From Certhia americana (taxonomy: Eukaryota > Chordata > Aves > Passeriformes > Certhiidae): DNA of 64,000 nt. Position numbers and translations under genes: made by a program. The notes below the pieces were generated by a model. That model saw nothing but the letters and a program-made list of their open reading frames with translations, searched no databases and was not told the DNA's origin. The DNA lies in the NCBI GenBank assembly GCA_018697195.1, contig CM031879.1, positions 23,462,020 through 23,526,019 of the forward strand, written 5' to 3'. This document shows, piece by piece, positions 1-13,200 of the stretch; within the stretch, counting starts at the first letter, position 1, and every line of letters begins with the position of its first letter.

Positions 1-142
1 ATTCACACAGGGTAATCTATTCCTGCCACTAGACAAATCCATGAGGTAGTACTGCACCATCACAACTAACTTCTCTAAGACAAAAGAAAATAAAATTCTG
101 TCCAGTTCAGCATTTCTTGATGACATTTTTTCTCTGTATATG

Positions 143-180
143 CTATACATATATATATATATATGTATTCATATACACAC
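143..180. repeat. TA/CA microsatellite
   Basis: Short (TA)n tract followed by ATACACACATA. Otherwise unremarkable intergenic sequence. Confidence 0.7.
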
Positions 181-3100
181 ATAGCCTTTTAAAGGTAAGT
201 GTAATTCTGAGAAAAGCATCAGATGTGGACCAAGACTACCAGGAGGTGAGTAATCAAATGCAGGGTTTGGTGGTTTGTTCAACTCATTACTATCTTCACA
301 GCTACATTTGGATAAGAAAATGGACTTCCATTTTTGTTCAGCTTTAGAGTTTAGTTCTCTCTGTATCTCTCTGGTATAATAAGAAAAGCTTCAAAGCACT
401 GTATTTTGTGCCTGTGAAGATACCAGTACAAAGCAATGAAGTCACAGCTCAGTCTTCTGCTGCATGAACTGGAGTAGAATAAGATCTGAAATTCTCTCTT
501 TTTAAAGCTATTTTATATCTCTAAATAATTTCCAATGTTCTGTTTTGAACTTTCTGTTTTTCAAAACAGGAAGGACTGAGAGTGTATTCTGAAACTGATT
601 TCCTTAGCACACTCACTCTTCCTTGCTTCCACTCACTGCACTATCCATTGAAATATTGAAAGGTGTCCATGAAAGGCTGCAGGATTTCAGCTGAAACTCA
701 TTGTTCAGTATCTTTTTCACCATAATCCTCAAGTCCTTTCAAAGTGTTTGAAATGATTCTTTTTTATATGAAGTAAATTCTGAATATTTCCTTTCCCTTT
801 CATAGCATGGAAAAACATTTACTGAGCAGAGATCCATCCTACTAGGTTCAGATTGCTCTAAGTAAGCACCTTGTACTGATATGTATTTAATTTATTGTTC
901 CATCAACTATTGATTTATCTACAAATTCTGCTAGAAATGTTTCTAGATCATTGATTAAAATGTTGAAGAGTTGCAGGCACAACTTCCTCAAAACCTCTCT
1001 AAAATCACCCTTTTAACATGTTTACATTTGATAACTGTGGTTTTGAAACCTATCAGTTACTTGGCTTTAGTCTACATCACCTGTACATATTAAAGAATAA
1101 TATTGCAAATCAGGATGTCATATAAGTTCTAAATTAAGAGTGTTAAGACCTCAGGTATGTTATGGCTATATAATTATTTTTATAAAACTTTTATTCTCAT
1201 TAGTGAATAATAATTGAGAAGTATTTTCTATAAAACTACACTGACGTACATTAGATTTTCTCTGAACAAAATTATTCTAATTACCATTTTTGAACATGAA
1301 GAGTAGTAAGAGAGCACGAGCCTTTTGAAACACAGTTTGTTTCTGTTAAAATTCACTCTCACCTATGATCTTAAAACCATATTGCAAGGCTACTACAAGG
1401 TTACAGGTAAGTTCAATACGAAAAAAACATCACTCTTCAGTAGTTTTTTTTTCTTTCATAAATATGTATTAAGCATCAAAGAAGCAATGAGACACAACAG
1501 AACAGGACGGGAAGTTTCAGTGAAAACACAGGGGATTCTGGATTAGTAAACTAAGTGCCCAGAAGAGTGGCAAGATGCTGAAAGCTGAGATGGAGTGAAA
1601 ATACAGAAGTAACAAATGTAGGTAAGCTTTAATGACACCATCAATTTATTTTCTCAGTTTGTTTGCTAATACAACACTTGCAGGTCTCCATCCTGGAAAT
1701 TTTTAAGTGTTCTTCAAATCCCACGAAAATCTTCCAAGGGATTATACAGATGATCATAATGCTAATTCTTTGGACTGTTTCCTTTACAGAGGTTAAGGTG
1801 CAAGTGAAATACTCTCAAATTTCATGCCACAGAAGTCCATGCACATTATAGACATGAACGTATCTCTCACCTCAATACACTATCCAACATCTGTGTTTCT
1901 TATTAGCAGAAAAAAAATCCTTCATGAGTTTTTCCCTCAGTCTTGTCATAGTTTGAAATGAGAAGCACAGCTCATATAGTTTATAATGCCTGAAATGAAT
2001 GTTGCATTGAAAAACAACAGGCTGGGACTAGATTTCTTTGGATTAGGCAAGAGAAACTGGGCAGGAGTATACAAACTATATGAAAGGTTAATGTATGAAA
2101 GGTTATGACAAGAGAATGATGATTGTTCTACACATCCACTGGGAATAGAACATGGATTTATCAGTTTTATTAGCAGAAATTAAAATAAGATTAAATGGAA
2201 TGTAAGGAAAAAAGATTTCTACCTCTTAAGACTCTACTGCAGCACAAGTGAGAACTATCTCTAATGTTCAAAATGCCCTTCATCAGAGGCTTCCAAGAAC
2301 ATGTTTTTAGACACTGTTACAGCTTAGACTGCTGAATGGAAGTTCTCAAGAGTTTCATCCCATCATGTAATGCTGTATTTCCACAAGATTTGTATGTGCA
2401 TTTTGGGATTAATATATTTCAGTATTAGCCTTATTTATATAAATGATTATGCAGAGTAATGTCCAGAAAAGTTTGAAGTTTATATTACTCAGAAATACAA
2501 TAAATTTTCATCCTTTCCAAACAATGTGTAAGATAGTTCAGTATGAAATAACCTTTTTTTTCATTTACATGTACAATAAAAATATGTTCTGCTTTCAGAC
2601 ATTATAGAAATTTATATCAGCTCTAAAAGGATGTGATACATGTAAAAATACCATTTTAACACCAAAAAAATATTTTTCACCACAGATTTTGTAACAAGAC
2701 TTGCATGCAATACATGGAACAATTTAAAAATCATTTTGATGCATTATGAATCACCTGTAAAAGAATAAGTAAGGGAGGACATTCTCAATTTTGGTAAATA
2801 TTTATAGAGCCAAACAATATGAAGTATATGTAACAATCAAATTTCTAGTGAAAATGTGTGCAAGAAGGTTTATTTTGAAAGGAAAATTCCTACTCCCAGT
2901 GTCATACCCAATTAAATTCTCCAGGTAATGACCCCATTTGCATAGAGAGCTGAACCCACAAGTGGGAATTTTAATGGGCACAGCACCTGAGTACATTAAT
3001 TGAGAGTGACACTACTTGAACTAGTTTTGTGCTTACCCCACTGAAAATTCTACTCATATTATTTTTAATGTCAAGCTACAAGTCAAATTTCAAGATGATG

Positions 3101-3782
3101 GATTTGTTCTTTTTTAAGCATTGAATTTGAATAAAAGGCGGCTTTAATTCTGTTATGCATTGCATAGCTTTAACTAATATGTAGTTCTGATTCTCACCAT
3201 TGCTTCATTTTTTCAGTGATTGGAATTTAATTTTATTCATTAATTTCCAAATAATTAGATAGAAAATAATGCGTTCTGCACCTAAATTACTTCTGGATTG
3301 CTGTTTAATGTACTTTAACCAGAATATGTGTTACATTTAAGATGACATAACAGTTTACTAAAACGTAATTTTGTAAATATGTCTAATTACTCTTTCTGAA
3401 GAAACAAGAGTGAATATAAAATTTCAGTCATGGATGCCTTAATTTTCTTAAACTTAACCCCATGAAAGCTTGGTAGTTGCAAAGCAGATTACTGAGGCAG
3501 AGACAGGAGTTGTCAAGAGTAGTGGGATCCTTGTAACACATTTCCCTTTACCCTTCACACGCTACTTCTAATGACCTTGAGGTTATTGTGGATTCTGAAC
3601 CACTGCTGTTAGTCTACATTAAATATGTAATCAAGGTGTCTCCTCCTCACATGAAGAAACAGACAAATGGAGTTGCATTTCCTAGGGAGGAAAGAAATAC
3701 CGTGTTGTTTAATACATTTATTCTTCCCAGCTTGTTCTTAATTAGTCCTCAGTAACTGAAGGCAGCTCAGAATAAAAAAACT

Positions 3783-3815
3783 AGCATATATATATATACA
3801 AAACATATATATGCT
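3783..3815. repeat. Short TA-rich inverted repeat
   Basis: AGCATATATATAT and the complementary ATATATATGCT flank a short TACAAAAC loop. It is in intergenic DNA downstream of MDFIC. Confidence 0.6.
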
Positions 3816-4649
3816 GCTTTAAAATGTGCTAATTTGAAACTAACGTGCTAGTCTTATTCTTGTAAGCAGAACTATTACGAAGATTGTCAGTTTGCAAAAT
3901 TCTGCAGAATACATCTTGATAGAACTTCTGGTGCTTTTATTTGAGCATGAGAGACATAATCAATACAGTTTCATTTTCAAATATTTAATACTCAGTTATT
4001 TAGAAGCTAAGTCCAAAGTTCCAGACATCACTTTTACAAGTCTCTTTGACTAGAAGTTGCATATCGCAGAGAACATAGAAAAGATGAAGAAACAACTTAC
4101 AATGCAACATGTATCTTGGTATTGTCCCAGACTTCCATAACGAAGACCCTTTCAATTCTCTTTGAACCAAAATTTAAAAGCAAAACAAAACCAAACATAC
4201 TACCTTGCAAAAAAGCTAAGGAAACAAAGGTAGGCACTGTGAATCCAATGCCTAAAAAAGCAGGATTGTAACATGAAATATATTGGAGTACAGCATATTC
4301 ACAGTGTGGTCACTTTGTGCAACTTGGAGATGAGACAAATTTCTGAATCCTACATCACTGATTGAAGAGGAATTCTGTAGTGCTTGGGCACCAATTATAT
4401 ACCCTACTGAGATGATATAAAGAGCCCCAATTATAGTGGAGTATTTTGTCAGTTAAAATAGCATACGCATACCAGAATAAAAATCAGTAAGGCACTATTA
4501 AATATATAAAAGGTATTATACAGTCTTTCATCTTACATTCCACTTTTATGAGTACTGAATGGTAATGTACTAACAATTGCTATAATGTGCGTACATAAAA
4601 TAAGAAAACAGGATTGTATGCAGTGTTTTATTAAGTGTGCTGAACTAAT

Positions 4650-5045
4650 AGGAGAATGGGAATTGTTCAGCCTGGAAAAAAGCTTTTGGGTGGCCTAACT
4701 CCAGCCTTCCAGCTACCTGAAGGGAACCTAGAAGGAAAATTGAGAGAGACTATTCACAAGGTCATGCATGTCGTAATAGGATGAGGGAGAACAGGCTTTA
4801 AGCTGAAAGAGGGAAGGTTTAGATTAGATACTGGGAAGCAATTCCCAGTGTGAGGGTGATGAGGCACTAGAACAAGTTGTCCAGAGAAGTTGTGGATGCC
4901 CCACCCCTGGAAGTCTTCAGCCAGGTTGGATGGGGCTCTGAGCAACCTGATCTACTTGAAGTTATCCCTGCCCATGCCCAGCAGGTTGGAATCATGATGC
5001 TTAAAGTCCCTCCCAACCCAATCCATTCAATGAACCTCTGATTAA
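4650..5045 (+). mobile_element. CR1 LINE 3' fragment, sense on plus strand
   Basis: This is a degenerate, 5'-truncated copy of the CR1 3' end. Recognisable blocks in order are: a GGAGAATGG...TTCAGCCTGGAAAA start; ...CCAGCCTTCCAGCTACCTGAAGGG; ...AGGCTTTAAGCTGAAAGAGGG; ...TTAGATTAGATACTGGGAAG; ...GTTGTCCAGAGAAGTTGTGGATGCCCC; ...AGGTTGGATGGGGCTCTGAGCAACCTG; and a decayed CTCCCAACCCAATCCATTCAATGA tail matching the usual CCAACCCAAACCATTCTATGA end. CR1 is the dominant LINE of birds, and its non-poly(A) 3' end is diagnostic. It lies outside the MDFIC transcript as drawn. Confidence 0.88.
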
Positions 5046-6629
5046 AAACCACAGACATTAAGAACATCTAATCAAATTAAACATCTGCCTGTCTTGCAGA
5101 ATGGTAGTTCAGAGAACATTCCCTTTCCAATTATAGTAGAAATGGCCCATCATACTAAAGTTTCCTAAAGGAGAGAAAACCCATCCTTTTATGACACTAG
5201 CACTAAATCACTGGTAAATAGCATAAGCAAGTGTTTAAGAGTGACCTAAACTTTGTACAAGCAACCAACTTCATGTTCATGTGCACTGAGCACACTCACC
5301 AAGTACATTTTGGAAGTGAGTGCAGTGTATTATTTTTACTGAACTCCTTTCAATGTTCAAAATTGAGTTAAGGTCTTCCTGCTCTCTCTGGAAGTGCTAA
5401 GAGCTGGCAAAAGGTACAGAAGGTAAGGAAAAAGCAAGATTAATGCTGCAGGATTCTAGAGCTACTACTGTCACCATCAACACAATGTGGAGTTTTCCAG
5501 TACATGGTGTATGCACTCAAAGATTAAGACAAGACACTAGGGAGATAATTCTCTAAGTTAACTTAATTTTGGGGCCAAGAGTAAGATTTCAGATACATCA
5601 TTCATTCTGTGATCTGTTGCCTTTTAGAAAGTTACAAGACTGGAGAAAATAAAAGCTTATTATGGAGATAAATCAATACAAATGGCACTGCTCTCCAAGA
5701 ATATACATCAACTATTGCAACCATTAAGATAATGTGAAAAAAAGCCTAAGTGTGTGAAGAGCTCAAGAAAGTTTCAAATTTAGAATATTATAAAATCAGC
5801 GCTTCATCTAAGTTAACACACAGTTCTCAACATGAGAACTACGACTGAAATAGTGCCATTATTCAATCCAAAAGCTCCTGAATGTTCCTGATCCTTCCTC
5901 ATAGAAGCCTTTTCTTTCTAGAAGTGTTATGTATTATGGATACTGGCTAAATCAACTAAAACAGGTGTCAAATGATGCTATTTGCCTATGCGTTTATCAG
6001 TTCTTTTACTAAAACTATTTTGGTGCACAGTCTCAGTGCAAGATTTCATGATATACAATCTCTGCCACAAATTCTGTTTTATCATCTTTCCTCTGTAATG
6101 GCCAGAGAAGCAGTATTTTTTGACTCTCTGTGGGGGTACAGATGCAGAAAAACAAGTCCAAAAGACTGCAGACATGCAGTTTCTGTAGTTTTAAAGGATA
6201 AGGATGTTCACACTCAGCTTAAGACAACATGAAAAAAAAAATCATGAATACAAAGAGCCAATCACACTCTTGGTTCAGCTTGTTTTTAGTAAACTGAAGT
6301 CTTGCTGTGGATATATTAAAATAACTATCATTTTGATAAAATTTAATCATTACTGGAATTTCACCTACTTAATCCAATTTCATCACGGAATGAATTTTCC
6401 CTTCTAATGACAAGCTTTTTTACTGCTGGAGGTTCATGCCAGTACAGCTTCTAGTGCCTGAGTTGGCTGAGCTCCACCTCTAAGACAACTTGTACACCCG
6501 TTCATCCTCTGTGCAAGTCACCCAAAGGCCAACACCTTTAGGAAGGGTTAAGGCAGAAGGAAAAACAAAAAGGCATGAAATTATTCTTCAGAGGAGTAAC
6601 CAGGCAAGACTAGAAGAAGGTGATATCCA

Positions 6630-9600
6630 AGATTTTCAAAATAAAGACCTTTATTTCAAAATAGTGTTTGCAAGTAGCACATCCAACTGATATAAAATAC
6701 AAACAGTATGTTTTTCAAATGGGCCAGTTTGCAGAACTATAAACTGATACACTGTACAAGTTCACAAGAACTATTATAAAATAGACAATTAAGTTCTAAT
6801 GATATCATTTTATTTGAACTCTATTTTCACATTTGACTTCTAATTCTGCTTTTTTTTATTACACAAGGTGCTTACAAGATTGATTATAGAGTGAAAATTA
6901 CAAAACAGAATTTAAGGATATAAATATAGAAAGGAATTCCTTAAACTACATGCTAATATTCTCTGCTACAAAGATACATTTTTCAAAAGTGCTAATATCT
7001 CTATAACAAACAGTAGCAGACTACATTTAAATGTCAAACAAAATACACAATTTTTTATTTTTTCAATTGTAACACTTCAATACTTCTAATCATTATGAGG
7101 TTTAATAACAACATTTTCACTTCCTAGTATTTCAAAAATAAAGTGGGAAGAGACATATCTGTGTATGACCACGCATAATTACTGTTTTCATAATTTCAAT
7201 AAATCAAAAACCCACTAAGTTCCAGTAAGTAGAAACTAGGGCTTGTGCAGAGCAAACTCTATACATAACTTTTACACAGGAAAAGAACTCCCTAGATTGG
7301 TGGTTTTAATTTTATTTTTTTTTTTAAGCCATATCAACCTGTGGTATAAGTAATTTTTAGTAAGATCTAGCATTCACTAAAAGCATGATACACAAGTGTG
7401 CATTTTCCAAGCACAGAACTGAAACTGCTTCAGCAGGGCATGGATATTTGGGCAGGACAAGAAACTGGATGTCCTCTTCCCTGTCCCAAAAGTACAATCA
7501 GACAAGATGCAGCCATAATTCACCTCTCTGTGACCAGAAGGACATGAGGAAAAACAGTTCATGGTGCTGTCTAGCCCCAGAGAACATGTTCCCAGAACCA
7601 CGGTGTCAACCACAGACCTACAATGGACAAAGTATTGTCTAGACTTTTTCCAAGGTGCACTGAGTCCCAATGCTCACTGTGATGCCCCCAATTTCCCCAG
7701 AGGCATTATGCTTTACAAAGACAAAATGCCTCCAGGCAATGCCACTCAACCAAGGCACCTCTTCCCCCTTCCCAATGTGGTTCAGCCTTTTAGGAGTCAT
7801 AATTGAGCCCCATGAGCCTGATTCTGAGCACTGGGAATTTTTCAATTTAACTATATTATTCCTTATTAGCCTGCCTATTATCATAATATTTTTGTGCTCT
7901 CTAACTGGAATTAAACCAATAGAAAATTCTGACGTGAATGGAAATGCACTTTGTTTACGCAATACAGATCAGAATCTAGCCCAATGTATGGAAAAAAACC
8001 AACCCATAATAAAAATAATACTTGTAGCAACTATCAAAAAAAAGATTAGGAAATCCTCTGAGGGTGAATCTGCATTGCATCAGAATACACCACAATATTG
8101 CATATACTAAGGCAAAAGGTAACTTCCCAACTCCCTAGTATAGTTAAGGATTCGGCTTCAGTGATAACTTGCAGTAGTAGGCACTACTAGTCAGTGTTCA
8201 TAAGAAGAAGCTTTGGTTAATATCAGACCATTTGTCGACTTAGCTTCACACTCCTGTGATCTTTAGCTTGTCACATTTGCATAAACTGAATTCACTATAG
8301 TAGAAAGAGACATTTATGGCTAATTCACTCAACACACATGCTACTGGCTATGGATGACTCTTGTAACAAGGACTGAATTTAGGAGATCTACAAATCTACA
8401 CTCTACAAATGGAATGTCTGAAGAAACAGGGAAGTTTAGGTATGTGAGATCAAGATGTGTAGGTGGTTTACACAGAAAAGTTTGTGAGCTACAGGCATGG
8501 AGGGGAGAAATTAGCAGATGGTAAAGAAAATAGGTACTTTGATTCCCTAAATCTGGGAATGCCACAAACGTCTTTATATGTTCCACTTACAAAAGACAGA
8601 TCTTTCTTGGAAAAACTTAATGGCATAATAAGAAATACACAGTTGGACCTAAGTCAAACAGAGCCTAACTGTATTTTTCAAACATTTTAAATATCAATCT
8701 TTTTATTTTTAAAGCATATCGTATATTTTTAAATTATCTTTTTTTACACAGTTATTTAAAAATAATACTTAAAATGTATCTGAGAATAAACATTGTTCAT
8801 TTGCTTTTTGCATTTAATGACAGAATTCCTTGATCAAGTCACTTCTAATTTGTTCAGAATTTGTTTAAATTATGCTACCATCTGTAGATCTTTCTTACAC
8901 TGTAAAGAAATAAATACCATGTTATGTGACACTGGCTCCAAAGCCACAAACACTGACCAGGCCACTTAATGTACTGGTTTAGCTTCTTGAGTTAACTTCT
9001 GATAATTTTCCTCTTACAGTCTATTTTTGAAGTATTGTTAGTCTATTAGTTTGTTACTCTAACGATATATTTTATTTATTCAGATTTCCAAAGTCTCTTT
9101 TTAAGACAAAGCATTTCAAGTAGCAATAGTACTGAACTAAAATGATAAGGTCTCTATTCTGTCTTGATTAATGACAAAGAAATCCTGGTACTCTTCTAGT
9201 CCAGGGCAAAACTTATATTTGACTTTAGATTGTCAGATAATCTGAGCAATGGAAAATACCAGGAATTGCTCTCTAATCACAATGAGCTATTCAAAACAAA
9301 AGACATATTGCCAACATGACCACTGTAGCAAAACCAATGGTAGGTTTCTGATGCTGGCTTTTGAATTAAGTTTAAAACAATAGAGCAAAGTTGCTCTTAA
9401 CCCAAGGAGAGAGAAATAAGAGATATTTTGATTTTCAGAATGCCTGTAAAGGCATGTTTTGCATGGATGCATTTGAGTGTTTAAACATTAAAGCAGGTAA
9501 AGGCAAATATTCAGGCTTTACCTTGCAGTCTGTTCTCTGACCAAAACCTATCACTCAATTCAAATGGCATTTTTGCTTTCATATGGCCTGCAGTATCAGG

Positions 9601-9853
9601 CCTATAATTCACTTTCAATAAACTCTTCCATTTGTAAAGCCCAAAGGAAGCTGGAATGTAGCTTTAGTTTCACATACAAAACTATACAATTTGTGTAAGA
9701 AAACAGATTTGAGGATTGCTTTTTAAAAAAAAATTCATATAAAGGGAATTAACAGTGCAAGTGTGAAAACCTTACCTTGTCTTTCTTCAAACGTATTTAA
9801 AGAAAAGTAACTCTCCAGTTTTATAAAGAATAAAATAGAAAGGGATAAATATT
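6630..9853 (-). other. MDFIC: Inferred MDFIC 3' UTR
   Basis: This is AT-rich sequence downstream of the stop codon on the minus strand, with no supportable coding region. Its end is placed just beyond a minus-strand AATAAA at 6655-6650, in a sequence resembling a processed transcript end (GTATTTTATATCAGTTGG, then a run to AATAAAGGTC). That gives a 3' UTR of about 3.2 kb. Nearer signals also exist: overlapping AATAAA at 9080-9071 (minus) and another near 8707-8702, so shorter forms are possible. Several open frames on the plus strand here (for example 7670-8110) are considered chance. Confidence 0.45.
6650..6655 (-). terminator. MDFIC: Candidate distal poly(A) signal AATAAA of MDFIC
   Basis: The canonical hexamer on the minus strand is followed by GGTCTTTATTTTG, a U-rich downstream element. 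It was picked over other AATAAA copies because of this U-rich follow-up and because the sequence becomes unremarkable afterwards. RNA 3'-end data would be decisive. Confidence 0.4.
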
Positions 9854-10101
9854 TCATGATGGGAAGCAGATCCCACAGCATTCCATGCAGATCTCCAAAC
9901 AATCTGAAGACTCACAACATGCATCCATTATGCCACAGTCCATGTCACACGGGCAGTTACAGTCATCCCCCATCTCATCCCCGCAGCAACAGCAGCAGGC
10001 TTCCGATGTGCAGATGCCACAGGATGCTTGTCCCAGAACAATGTTACAGAGGGTGAGAAATTCACAGAACAAGCAGGCCAGGATACAGTGAACACAGCAA
10101 T
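9854..10101 (-). CDS. MDFIC: MDFIC terminal coding exon: I-mfa domain (residues 167-248) and stop
   Basis: This exon holds the complete C-terminal I-mfa (MyoD family inhibitor) domain: 82 residues, 24 of them Cys, including a run of five and a GDEMGDDCNCPCDMDC block, ending CCGICFPS and TGA. As known for the family, this domain retains or inhibits transcription regulators (MyoD-family and TCF/LEF proteins) and binds cyclin T1 of P-TEFb. In MDFIC its lipidated C-terminal helix is reported to sit in the pore module of Piezo mechanosensitive channels as an auxiliary subunit. The sequence appears nearly identical to the human domain as I recall it, which is the strongest evidence for the gene call. 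The acceptor is CATCTGAAG with a poor adjacent pyrimidine tract. No frameshift or missing cysteine is seen. Confidence 0.98.
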
Positions 10102-10134
10102 CTTCAGATGTAATAGTTCAGTAGCATGTCAGGA

Positions 10135-10200
10135 ACAAACAAAACAAACAAACAAAAAAACCAAACCAAACCAAAAAACCACAAAAAAAGAAAAGAAAAA
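10135..10200. repeat. CAAA / CCAAA / A-rich microsatellite next to the terminal exon
   Basis: The plus strand reads CAAACAAAACAAACAAACAAA followed by repeated CCAAA and A runs. On the MDFIC (minus) strand it is a T-rich TTTG/TTTGG tract ending 33 bases upstream of the exon start at 10101. It may serve as part of the pyrimidine signal for the terminal acceptor. Confidence 0.85.
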
Positions 10201-13200
10201 ATCATTAACATGTCATTCTAAATCCAGATACATCACAATGTCAAATAAGTAGCTAAATGGAAATGGTTCAGAGTAGACATAAAATACCACAAAAAAACTG
10301 CTTCCCATCTTCATGGTCACTTCTGCAGCTCAACTCATCTCCAACTCTGTGCAAATTTTCTGTCACCACTTCATTTCATATAAATCCCAAATACTAAATT
10401 GCTCAGAGCTGCTTAGATCAATCTCCTTAGTCATTTATTATGTAAAATATACATATCTATTACCTTCAATAATACATTCTTACACAAATGGATTAATAAA
10501 AAAAAATGAAGAAACCACAACTAATGAGGGAAACTACCTAAAATTATTTCCAGCCCAGTTCATCTCGCCCTTCTGAAATTGTTTTGTTTGCTTAATACAC
10601 GTGAAGAAAAAAGAGGAGTTGACTAAACATTGTTGCTTGCTTTATTGTTTTTCGCACATATTAAAACCAGCTTAATAGCATTATATGTGTTTCTTACTAC
10701 CAACAATATGTAAAATATTCAGTCAAAATACAGTTTTTTCTATTGCTTTTCTACACAAATCTACTGGCAATCCTTTTAATGTACTGCTTCAATCTTCAAG
10801 AGTTCTTAACTATACCTGAACATAGATAATTAAGGTGTCCCACAAACTATCTGCAAAAAATATGGCACCTGAAGAGTGCCATATGGAATAACTTTAAAAA
10901 ATAATACATCCATGAGATATGACAGGAAAACAAGTATTGTAACCAAACATGTGCCAGTGAAAAGGAAACTGCAGGAATAAGGGATATGCTATGCATAAGT
11001 TCATACATATAAACATATTTAATTTGTAAGAAGCAGTGAATAGTCATTCAGAAAACTTAAAAAATACAAGACACATTCAGGATCAAGAAATAATTTTCTT
11101 TCCTAGCTTCAGTTTTTCTTCTTTTTACTGCCTGCAGACTTTGAACTGGGAAAATGCACTGGGGAAAGTATCCTGCACAACGTCACCCTATCTCTTGTCC
11201 CTACAGTCTATCACAAACATCCTCTATGAGAGTCTGTTACAAACAGGATACTGAGCTATATGGATGACTGGTCTGAGCACCTACAGACATTATGTTCCAT
11301 AGATGTTATGTTTTTACAGTTCACAGGCTGAAGACTACTGTCATAGGGGGAAAATTTCAATTATTTGCAAGAGGAATACTATTATCAGGCCTTCTAACCA
11401 AATTCATAGATGTCAAAAACTATGCAGTAGCCATGACAAGTATGTTGATTGATTCCAAACACCACTAATATTGCAGAAACTCTGACTGCATGAGAATGCA
11501 GCGATGACTTACACAAGCAAGAATGAATACTTACAGCAATGTAGCAACAGAAGCTCAGACCAGCCAAATCTGTCCCAAGAGGCAAAGGACCTACTTGAAC
11601 CCTTAGCCCATTCCTACTTACTATACTACTTAGATGCAAACTTAGCTTGGACATTTATGTACTGCAATATGGCCACAGTCATAATGTACTACTGAAACCT
11701 TATACCTGAAAGTAAAAAAATGGAAATTTCAGAAAAAGCAAAAAAAGGGGAAAAAAAAAAACCCAAACCCTAACCTTAAATTCTCCCCACTACTGTGCAG
11801 GAAGCAAAACTGAGATGAAACCACAGGTACATTTAATGTGCTATAAAGAAAATTGTTTCTTGTATTAAAAGGCTTCTATTCCCAAAGACATAATGCCACT
11901 AAATAATGACCTTCATAGAATACACAGAAGATACGTGCAAAAAAGCTGGAGAGCATCAGTTCACTGAAGAGGACCAAAGCCAGACTGATAGCAATTAATT
12001 AGCTGGTTGTCATGGAGATGGTGTTAAATATGCTCAGGTAAATCTCCTTTCAGATTTTCTTTTAATATGAAGGAAAAAGATAAAGAAGCTAAGAGTTCTA
12101 TCTAAGAAACCTTCATATTTGAGGAACTAAGGTTTTAGTATATCACATCTTTAAAATACAGCTTGAAGAAGCTAATACAACAACAAATGTTGTTCTACAA
12201 TTGGTTTTCTTAGTACACCATAATGAAACTCCACATGTATACACATCATAAATAAGATGTACAAAAAATCTTGCCTGCTTTCATGCAGGATATGCAAAAT
12301 TGCAAGGAGAGAAATTCAGAGACATCATAATACGTTTCTATTGATGGGCAAGGAACATAGTTCATAGATTAGAAAACAGAGACTGTACTTAGAAAGCATT
12401 TTCTGGACTCACAAAAGAACTTTTCCCTCCCAATCTAAAACAACCACCAAATCAAGACTTACAAGAAGAGGCTGTGTTAATTTAAATGAAGGTATTCAAA
12501 GGTAAAAGCTATGAAAAATGGTCCAAGACACAGTAAGAAATTTTGGCCATTCATATTATTATGGAAACTCTGTAGAGAGTCTTTTTTCCATCTCTTCTTT
12601 GCTGACTGAAACACCAAAAGGATTTATTTACCTACTCTTAATTTTTATTTCCTTCTCCCCAGATGGCAAACTTAATATTTGAGTCAAAAAATCTTTATAT
12701 AACTATTTTACTTAACCTCCACAAACTATTAACAGAAAGTAGAGATACCCTTTAGTGCTCTCTTCATTCTTGCAATCACTCATTTGTACAATGAACATAA
12801 ACTTTGGTCCACATTTCAAGGACAAACCTGAAATAACCATGCTTTTATGTTCTTCATGTTATTGAATTTTAATAGCTATCCAGGTAGCAATTATTTAACA
12901 CATGACAAAGCATGCTGTTACCTAGTCCTACCTAACTTGCTGAATTCAGAATCATGACTCTAAAGGGCTGTAATACAGTTGGATAAAAACAGGTGGAAGA
13001 AAAATTTCCTCCATGTACAACGCCTATTTCTTGGCTTCTTATCTACAGATGCAATTATAGGAAAAAGTTACACTGAATGTTTTAGAAATAACAAACCTAA
13101 ATGCCATACAAAAGTAATCCTTCTCTGGTATCTACATTCCTACAGAAAACCTGTCAGTTCCACAGAAAACATTAAACAGCTAAAATCGACTGCCATTGTG

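Larger units (their letters stand above)
1..6629. other. Intergenic DNA downstream of MDFIC
   Basis: AT-rich sequence containing the CR1 fragment at 4650-5045 and short TA repeats. No exon, RNA gene or conserved motif could be supported. In mammals the next gene beyond the MDFIC 3' end is TFEC; no part of it is seen here. Confidence 0.6.

Noticed and set aside
7670..8110. 146-codon plus-strand open frame
   Set aside because: It lies in the inferred MDFIC 3' UTR on the opposite strand, has AT-driven hydrophobic runs and no family resemblance, and no splice or promoter context.
11755..11780. AAACCCAAACCCTAACCTTAA, telomere-like
   Set aside because: Only one CCCTAA unit, not an interstitial telomeric array.
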